From Sporopachydermia quercuum (Eukaryota; Ascomycota; Sporopachydermiomycetes; Sporopachydermiales; Sporopachydermiaceae), in NCBI GenBank assembly GCA_001599295.1, contig BCGN01000008.1, forward strand, positions 186,001-250,000: a stretch of 64,000 bases of DNA. The letters are read 5' to 3'. Both the position numbers and the translations under genes were made by a program. The notes beneath the pieces are model-generated. The model was not told the DNA's origin and did not search any database. It was given only the letters and a program-made list of their open reading frames with translations. Shown in pieces: positions 54,156 to 63,383 of the stretch (the stretch's first letter is position 1; each line of letters opens with the position of its first letter).

Positions 54156-55778
54156 ATGACTCGGTTGCTCATAGCAAGAAATGTTGAAGAGGAGACACAT
54201 TTAATTGTGGGCTGCTCTTCTTTAGCATACTCAAGAGTGGTCAGTAGCTTGGAAGCTGGTGCGCATGCAATTTTGGTTTCTAACTTAGAGTCCGCCGGAA
54301 GGCTAAGAACGATAGAGGAAAGATGTAGCAAAAGTATAGACGATGGAAAGCTTACGATATTAGATAGGAAGTTTGAATTTGAAGATTTGGTGCAGCTGGG
54401 AAGAGAAGAAACAGATCATGTGGTCGATACAGTATTTGTTGTTACAGAGGATGTCAAGAATTATAGCGAAGTAAATGAGGTATATAAGAAATGCAAAAGG
54501 TTTCGGATACCTATTAATGTTGCTGATATGCCAGCACTTTGCTCGTTCACTCTTTTATCTTCTTTCAAGAAAGGAGATTTCCAGTTTGGTGTAACTACAA
54601 CTGGCAAAGGATGCAGGTTGGCTTCAAGGATAAAGAGGGAAATGGTAGGAATTTTGCCTAATAATATTGATGAGATTTGTCTAAGAGTCGGGGACTTGAG
54701 AGAGAAAATACGACAGGAAGATAACGTTAGCGCAGAGCTAGGACAAGATGAAGAAGATTTGGGTCAACACTCTAAGTTTAATACCTTAATTCTTGAAGAT
54801 AACGAAACAGCATTCCAGAAGAAACAACAAAGAATGAGATGGCTATCTCAGATTGTTGAGTATTATCCATTAGACAAGTTAGCAGAAATATCTATAGATG
54901 ACTTATCGAAGGCCTATAGAAAAGAAGAAGTGTTAAAGGAAGAGTTGGTGGTTGCACCTGCTAAGAAGGGATCAATCAGTCTTGTAGGTTCAGGACCTGG
55001 TTCAGTTTCACTTTTAACATTAGGAGCACTACAAGAAATTCTCAATGCCGATTTGATTTTAGCTGACAAACTCGTTCCTAGCCAAGTTTTGGAGCTGATT
55101 CCAAGAAGAACAAAAGTCTTCATTGCTAGAAAATTTCCTGGTAATGCTGAAAGAGCACAGCAAGAGCTCTTGGGTATGGGCTTGGAAGGGTTAGAACAAG
55201 GTCTAAAGGTAGTCAGACTAAAACAAGGTGATCCATATGTATATGGCAGAGGAGCTGAAGAGTATAACTTCTTTTCTGAAAAAGGTTACACCCCTCTAGT
55301 TCTTGCTGGAATCACATCTGCACTATCAGCACCATTATTGGCTGATATTCCTGTGACACATAGGGAGGTCACAGACCAAGTACTAATATGCACGGGCACA
55401 GGAAGAAAAGGTATTTTACCAGATATACCGACATATAAAAAGAATAGGACTACAATTTTTCTTATGGCTTTGCATAGAATCGAAGAGCTAGTTGAAAACC
55501 TGAGAAAACACAATTGGGATCTGAGTGTTCCCTGTGTTGTTTCTGAGAGAGCAAGTTGTAAGGATCAACGGTTAATAAGGACTTCTCTTAAAGATCTAGT
55601 TGAGGCAATTGAAGAGAATGGAAGTAGACCCCCAGGACTTTTGATTGTAGGCTGGACATGTAATGTGATCAAACCTCTTCCTGAGACTGAAAAATGGGTA
55701 GTAGAAGAAGGACATCAACATGAGGTTAGTAACGAGATGATCTCTGATTTGTTGGAGAAAAGCAAACATGAAATTTAA
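54156..55778 (+). CDS. MET1: uroporphyrin-III C-methyltransferase Met1 (siroheme synthesis)
   Basis: Methylates uroporphyrinogen III twice to precorrin-2, the first step to siroheme, the cofactor of sulfite reductase. The 540-residue protein (S. cerevisiae 593) has two parts. The N-terminal 195 or so residues resemble the Met8/CysG dehydrogenase fold (IVGCSSLAYSRVVSSLEAGA, then IPINVADMPALCSFTL) but lack a normal Gly-rich NAD loop, so they may be non-catalytic. The SUMT methyltransferase domain starts near 268: ISLVGSGPGSVSLLTLGALQ, ADLILADKLV, VRLKQGDPYVYGRGAEE, GITSALSAPLLADIPVTHR and IFLMALHRIEELV. A TCACGTG site lies upstream. BET3 and the HAD gene flank the same block in S. cerevisiae. 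Confidence 0.94.
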   Translation: MTRLLIARNVEEETHLIVGCSSLAYSRVVSSLEAGAHAILVSNLESAGRLRTIEERCSKSIDDGKLTILDRKFEFEDLVQLGREETDHVVDTVFVVTEDVKNYSEVNEVYKKCKRFRIPINVADMPALCSFTLLSSFKKGDFQFGVTTTGKGCRLASRIKREMVGILPNNIDEICLRVGDLREKIRQEDNVSAELGQDEEDLGQHSKFNTLILEDNETAFQKKQQRMRWLSQIVEYYPLDKLAEISIDDLSKAYRKEEVLKEELVVAPAKKGSISLVGSGPGSVSLLTLGALQEILNADLILADKLVPSQVLELIPRRTKVFIARKFPGNAERAQQELLGMGLEGLEQGLKVVRLKQGDPYVYGRGAEEYNFFSEKGYTPLVLAGITSALSAPLLADIPVTHREVTDQVLICTGTGRKGILPDIPTYKKNRTTIFLMALHRIEELVENLRKHNWDLSVPCVVSERASCKDQRLIRTSLKDLVEAIEENGSRPPGLLIVGWTCNVIKPLPETEKWVVEEGHQHEVSNEMISDLLEKSKHEI

Positions 55779-56665
55779 TAATTAAAGGGGCATTTAGAAG
55801 GTTTGGTTATAGATTCTTTTTAGCCTATGTATAGTATAATAATCACATAACATAAAATAGCATAGTATGATAAGATTGTCTGTCATACTCCTTTTCTATC
55901 GTGAGTACTGGATTTCAATGTAGAGCTTGATCAACTGTTACTGATGTCGGGGAATAAGAAGTATTTCATGCTGCTTCATTGTTTTATTATAGATTTATCG
56001 AAGCATTATTCTATTATCCATTTCTTCATTCTTTCTGTCACCATATCTGCTATCCTTGTTTTTTTTGGCTTGGAGCCAATCCAATAAGATATCATGTAAC
56101 GTACCCCTTATGAGACATATATTATTCTCAAATGGAAGTTTTAAAGTTTAAGCATGTTTCTGCGCATTTCTGCATTTCTACATGTTTCTTGACTGTAGGT
56201 GGGAGTATTCACGATCCAACGCCTAAAGAATTGGTCATAATTATGTGTTTTCAAAGCTTTGGATATAATAACAGCATCTGGTTTTTCTATTTATCAACAC
56301 AGATTACATTGTTCTCCATCATCAGAAAAAATCGACTATTTTTCCTGTTCCCATTTTTCTTTTCTGTCCTTTTCTGTCCTATTGGCCAATGGACATACAT
56401 ACACTTTTCAGAGTTACTCACATTCATGTCCACATGAAAACCTCTATTGGTAACACCATATCAGATCTCACCAATATGCCCCGGATTCTTAGGCTTATCT
56501 CTCAAAGACATTTATTATTGAGATGTATAAGCAATAGAATATCCTGATATTTGACGTTTTATTGATATCAAACATATCATTTCTTATTCTTCAAGTTAGA
56601 GATAAAGTTATCAGGCAAGAGACCTCAACGTAAAGTCTTTAGAATAACTGGCTTCTTTTAACAGC
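55779..56665. other. Intergenic region between MET1 and the HAD phosphatase gene
   Basis: About 0.89 kb between two plus-strand genes. A 101-codon plus frame (56132-56437) is Phe/Ile-rich, contains a TTTTCTGTCC tandem and looks like chance. No RNA gene recognised. Confidence 0.5.
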
Positions 56666-57905
56666 ATGTTTCGAAACTTCTCTAATAGTATTTCAAAACG
56701 AGCTTTCTCTGTTGCATCAATCGCTAAATCGAAGGCTCCTTTAGCATTTACCTTCGAGTATGTAAATAAAATGGGGAGAGAAATATTATCAACGACGTTT
56801 GCCTAAATGTTGAATTTTTTTTTATATCATCTTTAGGACTGATGTACTAACTGAGCTTCCTGAAAACAGTATCGATGGTGTGTTGATCCGCGGTTCAAAA
56901 GGATTGACGTACGGAACAGAAGCTTTGAAACTGCTAAAACAAAACAATGTTCCGTTTATTTTACTGACCAACGGCGGGGGNAAAAAGGAATCCGAAAGAG
57001 CTGAACAACTAACCGATTTACTTAGTGTAGAGATTAGCCCAGAGCAATTGGTTCAATCTCATACACCTGTCAAAAAGTTTAAGAATACGTATAACAGAGT
57101 ATTGGTAGTTGGTGGACCATCGGACAAATGCCGTTACGTTGCAGAAGACTATGGTTTTAAAGACGTTGTTATTGCTGCAGATATTGTGAAGACAAATCCA
57201 AAAATTTGGCCTTTCCATCGATATCAGCCCAATGAATTAGAGCAATGGGGAAGAGAGAGAGATTTCTATAATGAAAGGGGACTTGCGGAAGGAAAAATTG
57301 ATGCTATATTTGTTTTCAATGACTCCCGAGATATCGGTACTGATTCACAGATAATATTGGATCTTTTGTTGTCGCAGCATGGCCATTTAGGAACCAGAAG
57401 AGATATACATAAATATCACTTTGACAACGAGTCAGACTACAGAAGATTGATCGATGAACCGAGCATTCCAATTCTATTTACCAACCAGGACTTTTTGTGG
57501 GCCAACGACTTTCCATTACCAAGGTTTGGTCAAGGAGCCTTCAAAATGATAATTGAAAGACTGTACGAGGCCGCCACAGGTGGAGGGAAATTAGTATCTA
57601 CCACATATGGCAAGCCATTCAAGGTTACTTATGAATATGCTCACGAGGTATTGAAAGAATGGGCTGTGAGCCAACATGGGTATACAGTTGATGAGGCTAA
57701 AGCACTTTCAAATATTTTCATGGTTGGTGATAATCCAGAATCTGATATCTTAGGTGCTAATTTATATGGATGGAACAGCATTCTCCTGAGAACAGGGGTA
57801 TTCAAAGATGAGGACCTTCCCATTTTGCCAAAAGAGAAGAAACCCAAATACCTATTCAATAATGTTCAAGAAGCTATTGTAGAAATTCTTAAAACCCATC
57901 TATAG
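56666..57905 (+). CDS. HAD-superfamily phosphatase of the YKR070W/CECR5 type, two exons
   Basis: Haloacid-dehalogenase hydrolase, CECR5 branch, probably mitochondrial; the substrate is unknown. Exons are 56666-56757 and 56870-57905, giving 375 residues (S. cerevisiae YKR070W 352). The intron has a GTATGT donor, a TACTAAC branch and an AAACAG acceptor, and the join creates the catalytic block FTFDIDGVLIRG (nucleophile DxD). Later motifs are FILLTNGG (motif II) and NIFMVGDNPESDILGANLYG (metal site). The N-terminus MFRNFSNSISKRAFSVASIAK is a likely mitochondrial presequence. The N at 56981 sits in GGN, which is glycine whatever the base. The order BET3-MET1-this gene matches YKR068C-YKR069W-YKR070W. 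Confidence 0.9.
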
Positions 57906-58794
57906 CATAGATATTTGACACATATAGAAGCTGCCTACTATAGATATTCAAGCATAGAAAGTATAGAAATAAATTAATATACTTACCACAAAATGCAAGT
58001 GATTAAGTATTCATATTCAGTAATGACTAGCATCAAACTATGAGTAATTAAATTGTACAATGAAATAAAAATCAATTATCAATGGCTCATTTTGTCCAGG
58101 AGCAAAAATCGAACAAAAAACTAAGAGCAGGGAAAAAGTTGATCAAAAACCAGAAACTTCTTTAAAATCAGCTGAGTCATGTTATTTATGCAAAAGATCA
58201 AATCAAAGAAAACAGGGTGATGGAAGCAATGCCTAAGCAATTATTCAGTAATGAACCAATCCATGATCTACTTCAATCATCTCTCTCAAATGATATAAAG
58301 TCACAGTCTAAGCAGCAAACACATTGGCCATAAGTCATGTAATACAGACACTCTCAGGCGAAGCTAGATTCTCTTATTCCTATAACATGAAGCAAAACCA
58401 ATAGCCTAATAAAACAAATCGAAACATATTAGCTAATCTCAGTTGCAACTCCGAACTCTACAAATCTATATAATAATGATGTTATCCGCAACACTAGAAG
58501 ATGACTTCGTGATAGTTTTGACTGATAATGCGAATAGAACTACCAATACTGTTTAAAGTGTGTTCAAACCCAGAATATTGATCAGAGTATTATTTCCAAA
58601 TAGCTGACCAGCATGTTTCCCCGTTCTGCAATTTCAGTTCCTTGACCCGATTCTCTGATGGCTATGTAATTGGCGCAATATATAGTATAGAATACTATAT
58701 ATTACCCGAGTCGTTGCTCATTAGCTTGGGGGAATTCGGGAGATGATAATCGCCCGAGGGGTAGTCGGTCAGTGATGTCAGCAGGTCAGTTGAG
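57906..58794. other. Convergent intergenic region before TMC1 with hairpin and GC-richer island
   Basis: About 0.89 kb between converging genes. Most is AT-rich. A perfect hairpin at 58677-58703 is followed by a GC-richer stretch (about 58704-58795) with local CCCGA/TCGGG pairing. On the minus strand this is the TMC1 3' region. No RNA family recognised. Confidence 0.5.
58677..58703. repeat. Perfect hairpin, 12-bp stem and 3-nt loop
   Basis: AATATATAGTAT at 58677-58688 pairs exactly with ATACTATATATT at 58692-58703 around AGA. It lies about 90 bp past the TMC1 stop codon. It may help 3'-end formation or be part of an unannotated RNA. Confidence 0.8.
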
Positions 58795-59058
58795 CTACAC
58801 TTTAGATGCAACAGTTTGCTCTGATTGAAGCTTTAAAGCATTTCGCTCGTGTAATTCTTCTTTACAAGATTGTAAGCCTGAACAGTTGTGGTTCTCAAGA
58901 AGTCTATGCTTTGAGCAAAAGTGACCTTCGCAGAATGCACAATCACCAACAATCCGCAGTGGAGCTGATGTACATGACTTCAATGAACATCTCTTCTTAC
59001 TTGTCTTCTTTTTAGGAATAGCGATGTTGCTTTGTTGGTTGGAAATTGTTTCACCCAT
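58795..59058 (-). CDS. TMC1: AN1-type zinc-finger protein Tmc1
   Basis: Short AN1 zinc-finger protein (87 residues). In S. cerevisiae Tmc1 (YOR052C) is a stress-induced protein linked to Cuz1 and the proteasome. The finger spans about residues 24-59 with spacing C-x4-C-x10-C-x2-C-x4-C-x2-H-x5-H-x-C, a complete AN1 set (CSLKSCTSAPL... CAFCEGHFCSKHRLLENHNC). The N-terminus is basic (PKKKTSKKR). It is shorter than the S. cerevisiae protein (150), lacking much of the C-terminal part. ETT1, its S. cerevisiae neighbour, lies about 5 kb away on the same strand. Confidence 0.85.
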   Translation of the reverse strand: MGETISNQQSNIAIPKKKTSKKRCSLKSCTSAPLRIVGDCAFCEGHFCSKHRLLENHNCSGLQSCKEELHERNALKLQSEQTVASKV

Positions 59059-60953
59059 ATTGTTCTGTCTATAATTATCGTAATTGTATCAGTAAAAATA
59101 ACAGGCTTATTCAAGAGTTGACTGCAGCTGTTTTATTTTTTTATTCTTGATAGTCTAATTAGCCTTGTATTTTATCTTCTTTTTTTTTGCTTTTATCTTT
59201 TTACAATCAGGACTCCAAATCCGACGTTTCCTTTTTGTTTTTTCCTTCAATATAATCAAAAAGCAATAATAAAACTAAACTAATAGCTTATATCATATAA
59301 CAAGCCATTTATATTACTCTACAGTTAACAACATAGAAACAGTATCGAAACAAGAACAACTCGGTGGCACATCCATTATTATATACGAAGGTTAACTTGA
59401 ACCTGGTGATACCCACAGAACAGAAGTGCAACGCCTAGGAGTTTCTGTGACTAAAATGTGTTGCAGATTTGTACGTAAGAAAAATGTTGAGATTACTCAT
59501 TCGGAAATGGTCATCAATGCATGAGTGGTGAAAGGAAGTTCGGACAGGTTGAAAACTGGATGGGCAGTGGAAAGTTGTCCGGGAAGTATAAAGGGATGGT
59601 AGGTAATAATATAATGGAGAGAGAAATAGAAGGATTGACTAAGAGTAGGCGGATGAATGAATTTCAGTATCATGTAACAGAAGTAATAGGTCGTTAGAGG
59701 GATATTTTTGATTATTTATTTAACCAAAACATTTGAAAAACAAATCATCTTATGAGTAATGCAGTATCCGGAGGATGCGAAGATATTAATCAAACATTAG
59801 TGAATGAACAGCAGATCGATAAACACCTTGTCAGTAAGAATCTTGGATCGCGGGAAACGATAATCGAACTCTCGGGACAGTCGAGTAATTACCGTTAATG
59901 GTCAACTATATTTCAAGCAATCTCTTTATAAAATGCTTGTCCTGTTGCGTGATGCAGTTAACCTGCATGCCAATCCTAACTACAGTAGAATATATATGTT
60001 CCATCATCATTGATACTACAGACGATTTCTCCATAAACAACACATCTTAACAAATCATCTATTTATTCGTATCTTCATAATTTATCTGAAGATCTAATTC
60101 CACCTTTTTCCTATATTCTTATTATCTCAAAGAAGCTTTCTTTTCACTCCAGACACTCTATTCAAAATATCGCAGAACATTTTCCCCTGTTTCGTGAAGT
60201 AATTCTGCGTCTGAATTCATCATTGTTTCCAACCTAAATTACCCGAAATGAGATATGAAGTGTATACGCAAACAGTAACTCTAATTAGGCAACTATTTCT
60301 TATCATTATTGATAAGGAAACAAACGGAAGAATAATAGGTGATCAGAACAGTTTGGAATAAGAAGGAAAACACAATGAAAGAGAAATCAGGATTATTAAC
60401 GGATCGAGAAGTAATCGCTATTTCTGAAATTTGTAGATGTTGTTAATACCATTATTATTTCATTTATTGAGTATAAGGAAGTATGGTTAAATGTGACTTT
60501 ACGGTAGATGGAAGAAGGATCTAGGTGTCGGGCATAGTGTAAAGTGTGATTGGATCATCGACTTGTGGTAGCGTGTGGCATATAAAGTATGTCCACTATG
60601 ATAATGATTTGATAACCTGCTATTAATTCTTTTTTATTATTCCTGCTTGGTCTAGTTTATTAGATTCAGATAATATTTCATTATTCAGTATTATTAAGCT
60701 TTCCTTAAATTTTACAAATTGGCAATACTTAAAAATCAATATTTTATTGTATTACCATAGTCCACACGATAATTCCTATAAATAATAATAAAAAGAGTTA
60801 CATATATAAGTAATACCAAACGACAAAAAAGCCGTTATTTTCTAAATCCATACCCGTTCCAAAAGGAGAAACATTAACCATTCACCTTCTGCTTCACTTT
60901 AATTTCAAAATATTATACACACCAATATACATCAATTTCTATTCCTAAATTTG
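59059..60953. other. Long intergenic region upstream of TMC1
   Basis: About 1.9 kb between the TMC1 start and the PIB2 stop, both minus strand. I see no open frame of note, no tRNA boxes with proper stems and no known RNA. It may be a large stress promoter or hold an unrecognised RNA gene. Confidence 0.45.
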
Positions 60954-63383
60954 CTAAAATGAACTCCAACTCCAATCAGCAGGAACTACACTTGGCATCT
61001 TCTCTTCACGATCATTACCATGAACACTTACAATGCTACCTCTTCTCAAATCTTCTCTAGAACTTGCAAGCAACTCAAGCAAACTATTACCAATAACTGA
61101 CTTGTTACGACCCCGAGGTTGTAATCCATCAGTCATACTTTCTCTTGATCCATCAGGTTTGCCTCTATCAGTTTCTGGATAATGATAGTTCAATCCATCT
61201 TTACCAATCTTATCACTGTCTACCAATCTTGTGTTATTTGAAACGCCATGAATATAATCTCTTTCATCAGTTTTATAATCAATAGATAACAGTTCTTGAT
61301 CACCAGCTTTGGTATAACTAGTATTGAATACAACTCTAGGTGTATCGAAACCATTTGATCCCGTAGAACCTGAATTTCGAGACATATCTGTAGATGCACT
61401 ATCTTGAGAACCGCCTGCTCTTGTTGCCCGAGGAGATTGCCAGAGTTTACCAGATTTTATACTTTCATTGTCACTTGACCGGGACCTTAATTTGAATCTT
61501 CCGTTTGTCAACGTTTGAGGCAACGGCAATCCATGTTTGAGGGCCCAATTAACATCATAAATAAGCTTCTCAAAATCAGATGCACAGAGATCACAGACTT
61601 TACTCAAAATGCCTTCATCAATATTACCTAAACTTATGGTAGTGTTTATATATCCTTTATTGTCTGTTACTCGCATTCTTTCTATAACTTCACCATTGAA
61701 GTCATCAGTATCAGCTACATGGGACACAAGGTTAATTCCAACGACATCTTCTACTCGAAAATTGAAATCCGCGTCATATATGTTCAATTCAAGTAGATGA
61801 GAAAGACATGCCTTACAGAAAATTTCTCCACAGCGTCTACAGTGATGTCTCCTTTCGAAAAAGGTGAAAGGTTTGCCGCATTTCTTATTGAAGCACTTTT
61901 CACGTAGCTCATCAGGAACCCAGTGATCCTTTGGTAGGGTTGTTGGTTTCATCTTTGGTTTCCTTAGTAGTCGCAAGCTTGTGGTTGTTGGGTCAGAAAT
62001 AGAGACAAAAGGAGAAGCGGCTGGTAGATTTAGATTGAGTCTCAACCCTGTACCGTTGTCAATTCCTTCAACCATCGATTTGGAATGTCCTGACTTCCCA
62101 TTATTGAAATCAAGGCACTCATTTTTAGTAGTAGGAGAAAACAAAGAGTAATCAGATGTATCAGGTGCTGAAGAGTACATATCAGGTGACACAGCCGAAA
62201 TAGTATGGCTATGGCCTCTGCGAGTTTGATTATTGAATCTAGTAGTTCCCGGCGTGATAACACTTGGAGTGAAAGAACACGTTCTTAATACAGCAGGTAC
62301 GTATAGAGGAGTCTTTGGAGTTTGCAGTTGTTTAGGGGGTGACCGAGGAGGACTGGTATTGCTACTGTTATATTTAGAAGTTGTTGATTCCCTTTCGTTT
62401 TGATCTTTGTCAACTTTAGGTACTTTTGAAAAATCAGTGAAACTGTTGTTTCTATAGTCGTCATCTTTCTGATGCTCACTTTCTTCCTCTGTTGGCGATA
62501 ATAAGTTTTTGAAATCAAGGCGAGCTGGCTGACAACTAAGAGATCTTGTTGACAGGTTTGATTTTACCGATGAAAAAGAACCATTAGTGCTTGTTCGTTT
62601 AAGCCTTCTTAATGATGTTGCAGAACTGTTATTGAAATCAAGTGTTGATTTACTCTTTCTGTTGGAAACCCCATTGGTTGTCGAATCACCATTCAAATTA
62701 CCACGACTATTTTCGTCGTTTTTATTTGAATCTAATTTCCTCTCAAAAGAGCTCTTAGCACCAATCGGAACATTATCGTCGCTAGGTCCAAATAGAGTGA
62801 CCGACAATTTTACTGTAGTGGGAACCTCAGTCAACGTGGAGCTTGAAGTTGCCATACTTCTCTTGTTACTATAAAATAAAGACTTTTGTTTCTCGTTTCG
62901 TTTGTTTTGTTCGTATTGAGGAATATCATTAGGGAACAGCTGTTTCCTGCGCTGTTGTGAAGTCTGATTAAGTTCATTACCTTGAGCTGATTTATTCAAT
63001 TCACTTGCCTTTGATGCAACGTGTGAAAGACAAGAAGGTCTCTTCTCGGTTTGCTTCACTTTTGATGGGTCGATCTCTTTCTTTGAAAATGAAATAGTGA
63101 GTGATCTTTCTGACTCAGAAGGGACAAGTTTTTCGTTCACTTTAATTGAAGAATCTTGCGACTTCTCTGATCCCGAGGAACTTCGACTTGATATTAGATT
63201 TGTGCTTGAATTTGAGCCTTCTGAATCATATGCCAATAAAGATGTTGAAGTTATGTGTGATGAAGGGGAACTTGGCTCAGCGAGCGATTTTTCATCCGGT
63301 TTGTTCATAGCATGACAATCGTTTAATTTATTGATAGAACTGCTTGTTTGGTTCTCAGGAAACATTGACTCTGGTTTCTCCAT
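60954..63383 (-). CDS. PIB2: Pib2, FYVE-domain activator of TORC1 at the vacuole
   Basis: PI3P-binding vacuole protein that senses glutamine and activates TORC1. From the ATG at 63383 it has 809 residues (S. cerevisiae 635). The first 450 residues are disordered, Ser/Asn/Lys-rich. The FYVE domain lies at about 480-605: CFNKKC, the PI3P motif RRHHCRRCG, FCKAC and, after about 70 residues, CDLC. The C-terminus ends VVPADWSWSSF, like the conserved Pib2 tail needed for TORC1 activation. The frame stays open 13 codons upstream to 63422, where it meets TTTTAG, a possible 3' splice site, so an unseen first exon is possible. Confidence 0.86.
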   Translation of the reverse strand: MEKPESMFPENQTSSSINKLNDCHAMNKPDEKSLAEPSSPSSHITSTSLLAYDSEGSNSSTNLISSRSSSGSEKSQDSSIKVNEKLVPSESERSLTISFSKKEIDPSKVKQTEKRPSCLSHVASKASELNKSAQGNELNQTSQQRRKQLFPNDIPQYEQNKRNEKQKSLFYSNKRSMATSSSTLTEVPTTVKLSVTLFGPSDDNVPIGAKSSFERKLDSNKNDENSRGNLNGDSTTNGVSNRKSKSTLDFNNSSATSLRRLKRTSTNGSFSSVKSNLSTRSLSCQPARLDFKNLLSPTEEESEHQKDDDYRNNSFTDFSKVPKVDKDQNERESTTSKYNSSNTSPPRSPPKQLQTPKTPLYVPAVLRTCSFTPSVITPGTTRFNNQTRRGHSHTISAVSPDMYSSAPDTSDYSLFSPTTKNECLDFNNGKSGHSKSMVEGIDNGTGLRLNLNLPAASPFVSISDPTTTSLRLLRKPKMKPTTLPKDHWVPDELREKCFNKKCGKPFTFFERRHHCRRCGEIFCKACLSHLLELNIYDADFNFRVEDVVGINLVSHVADTDDFNGEVIERMRVTDNKGYINTTISLGNIDEGILSKVCDLCASDFEKLIYDVNWALKHGLPLPQTLTNGRFKLRSRSSDNESIKSGKLWQSPRATRAGGSQDSASTDMSRNSGSTGSNGFDTPRVVFNTSYTKAGDQELLSIDYKTDERDYIHGVSNNTRLVDSDKIGKDGLNYHYPETDRGKPDGSRESMTDGLQPRGRNKSVIGNSLLELLASSREDLRRGSIVSVHGNDREEKMPSVVPADWSWSSF

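Noticed and set aside
56132-56437. 101-codon plus frame upstream of the HAD phosphatase gene
   Set aside because: Phe/Ile-rich, driven by a T-rich stretch with a TTTTCTGTCC tandem; no motif.
59840-59900. GAGTTCGATTA on the minus strand as a tRNA B box
   Set aside because: The surrounding bases fail to pair into a T stem or acceptor stem.
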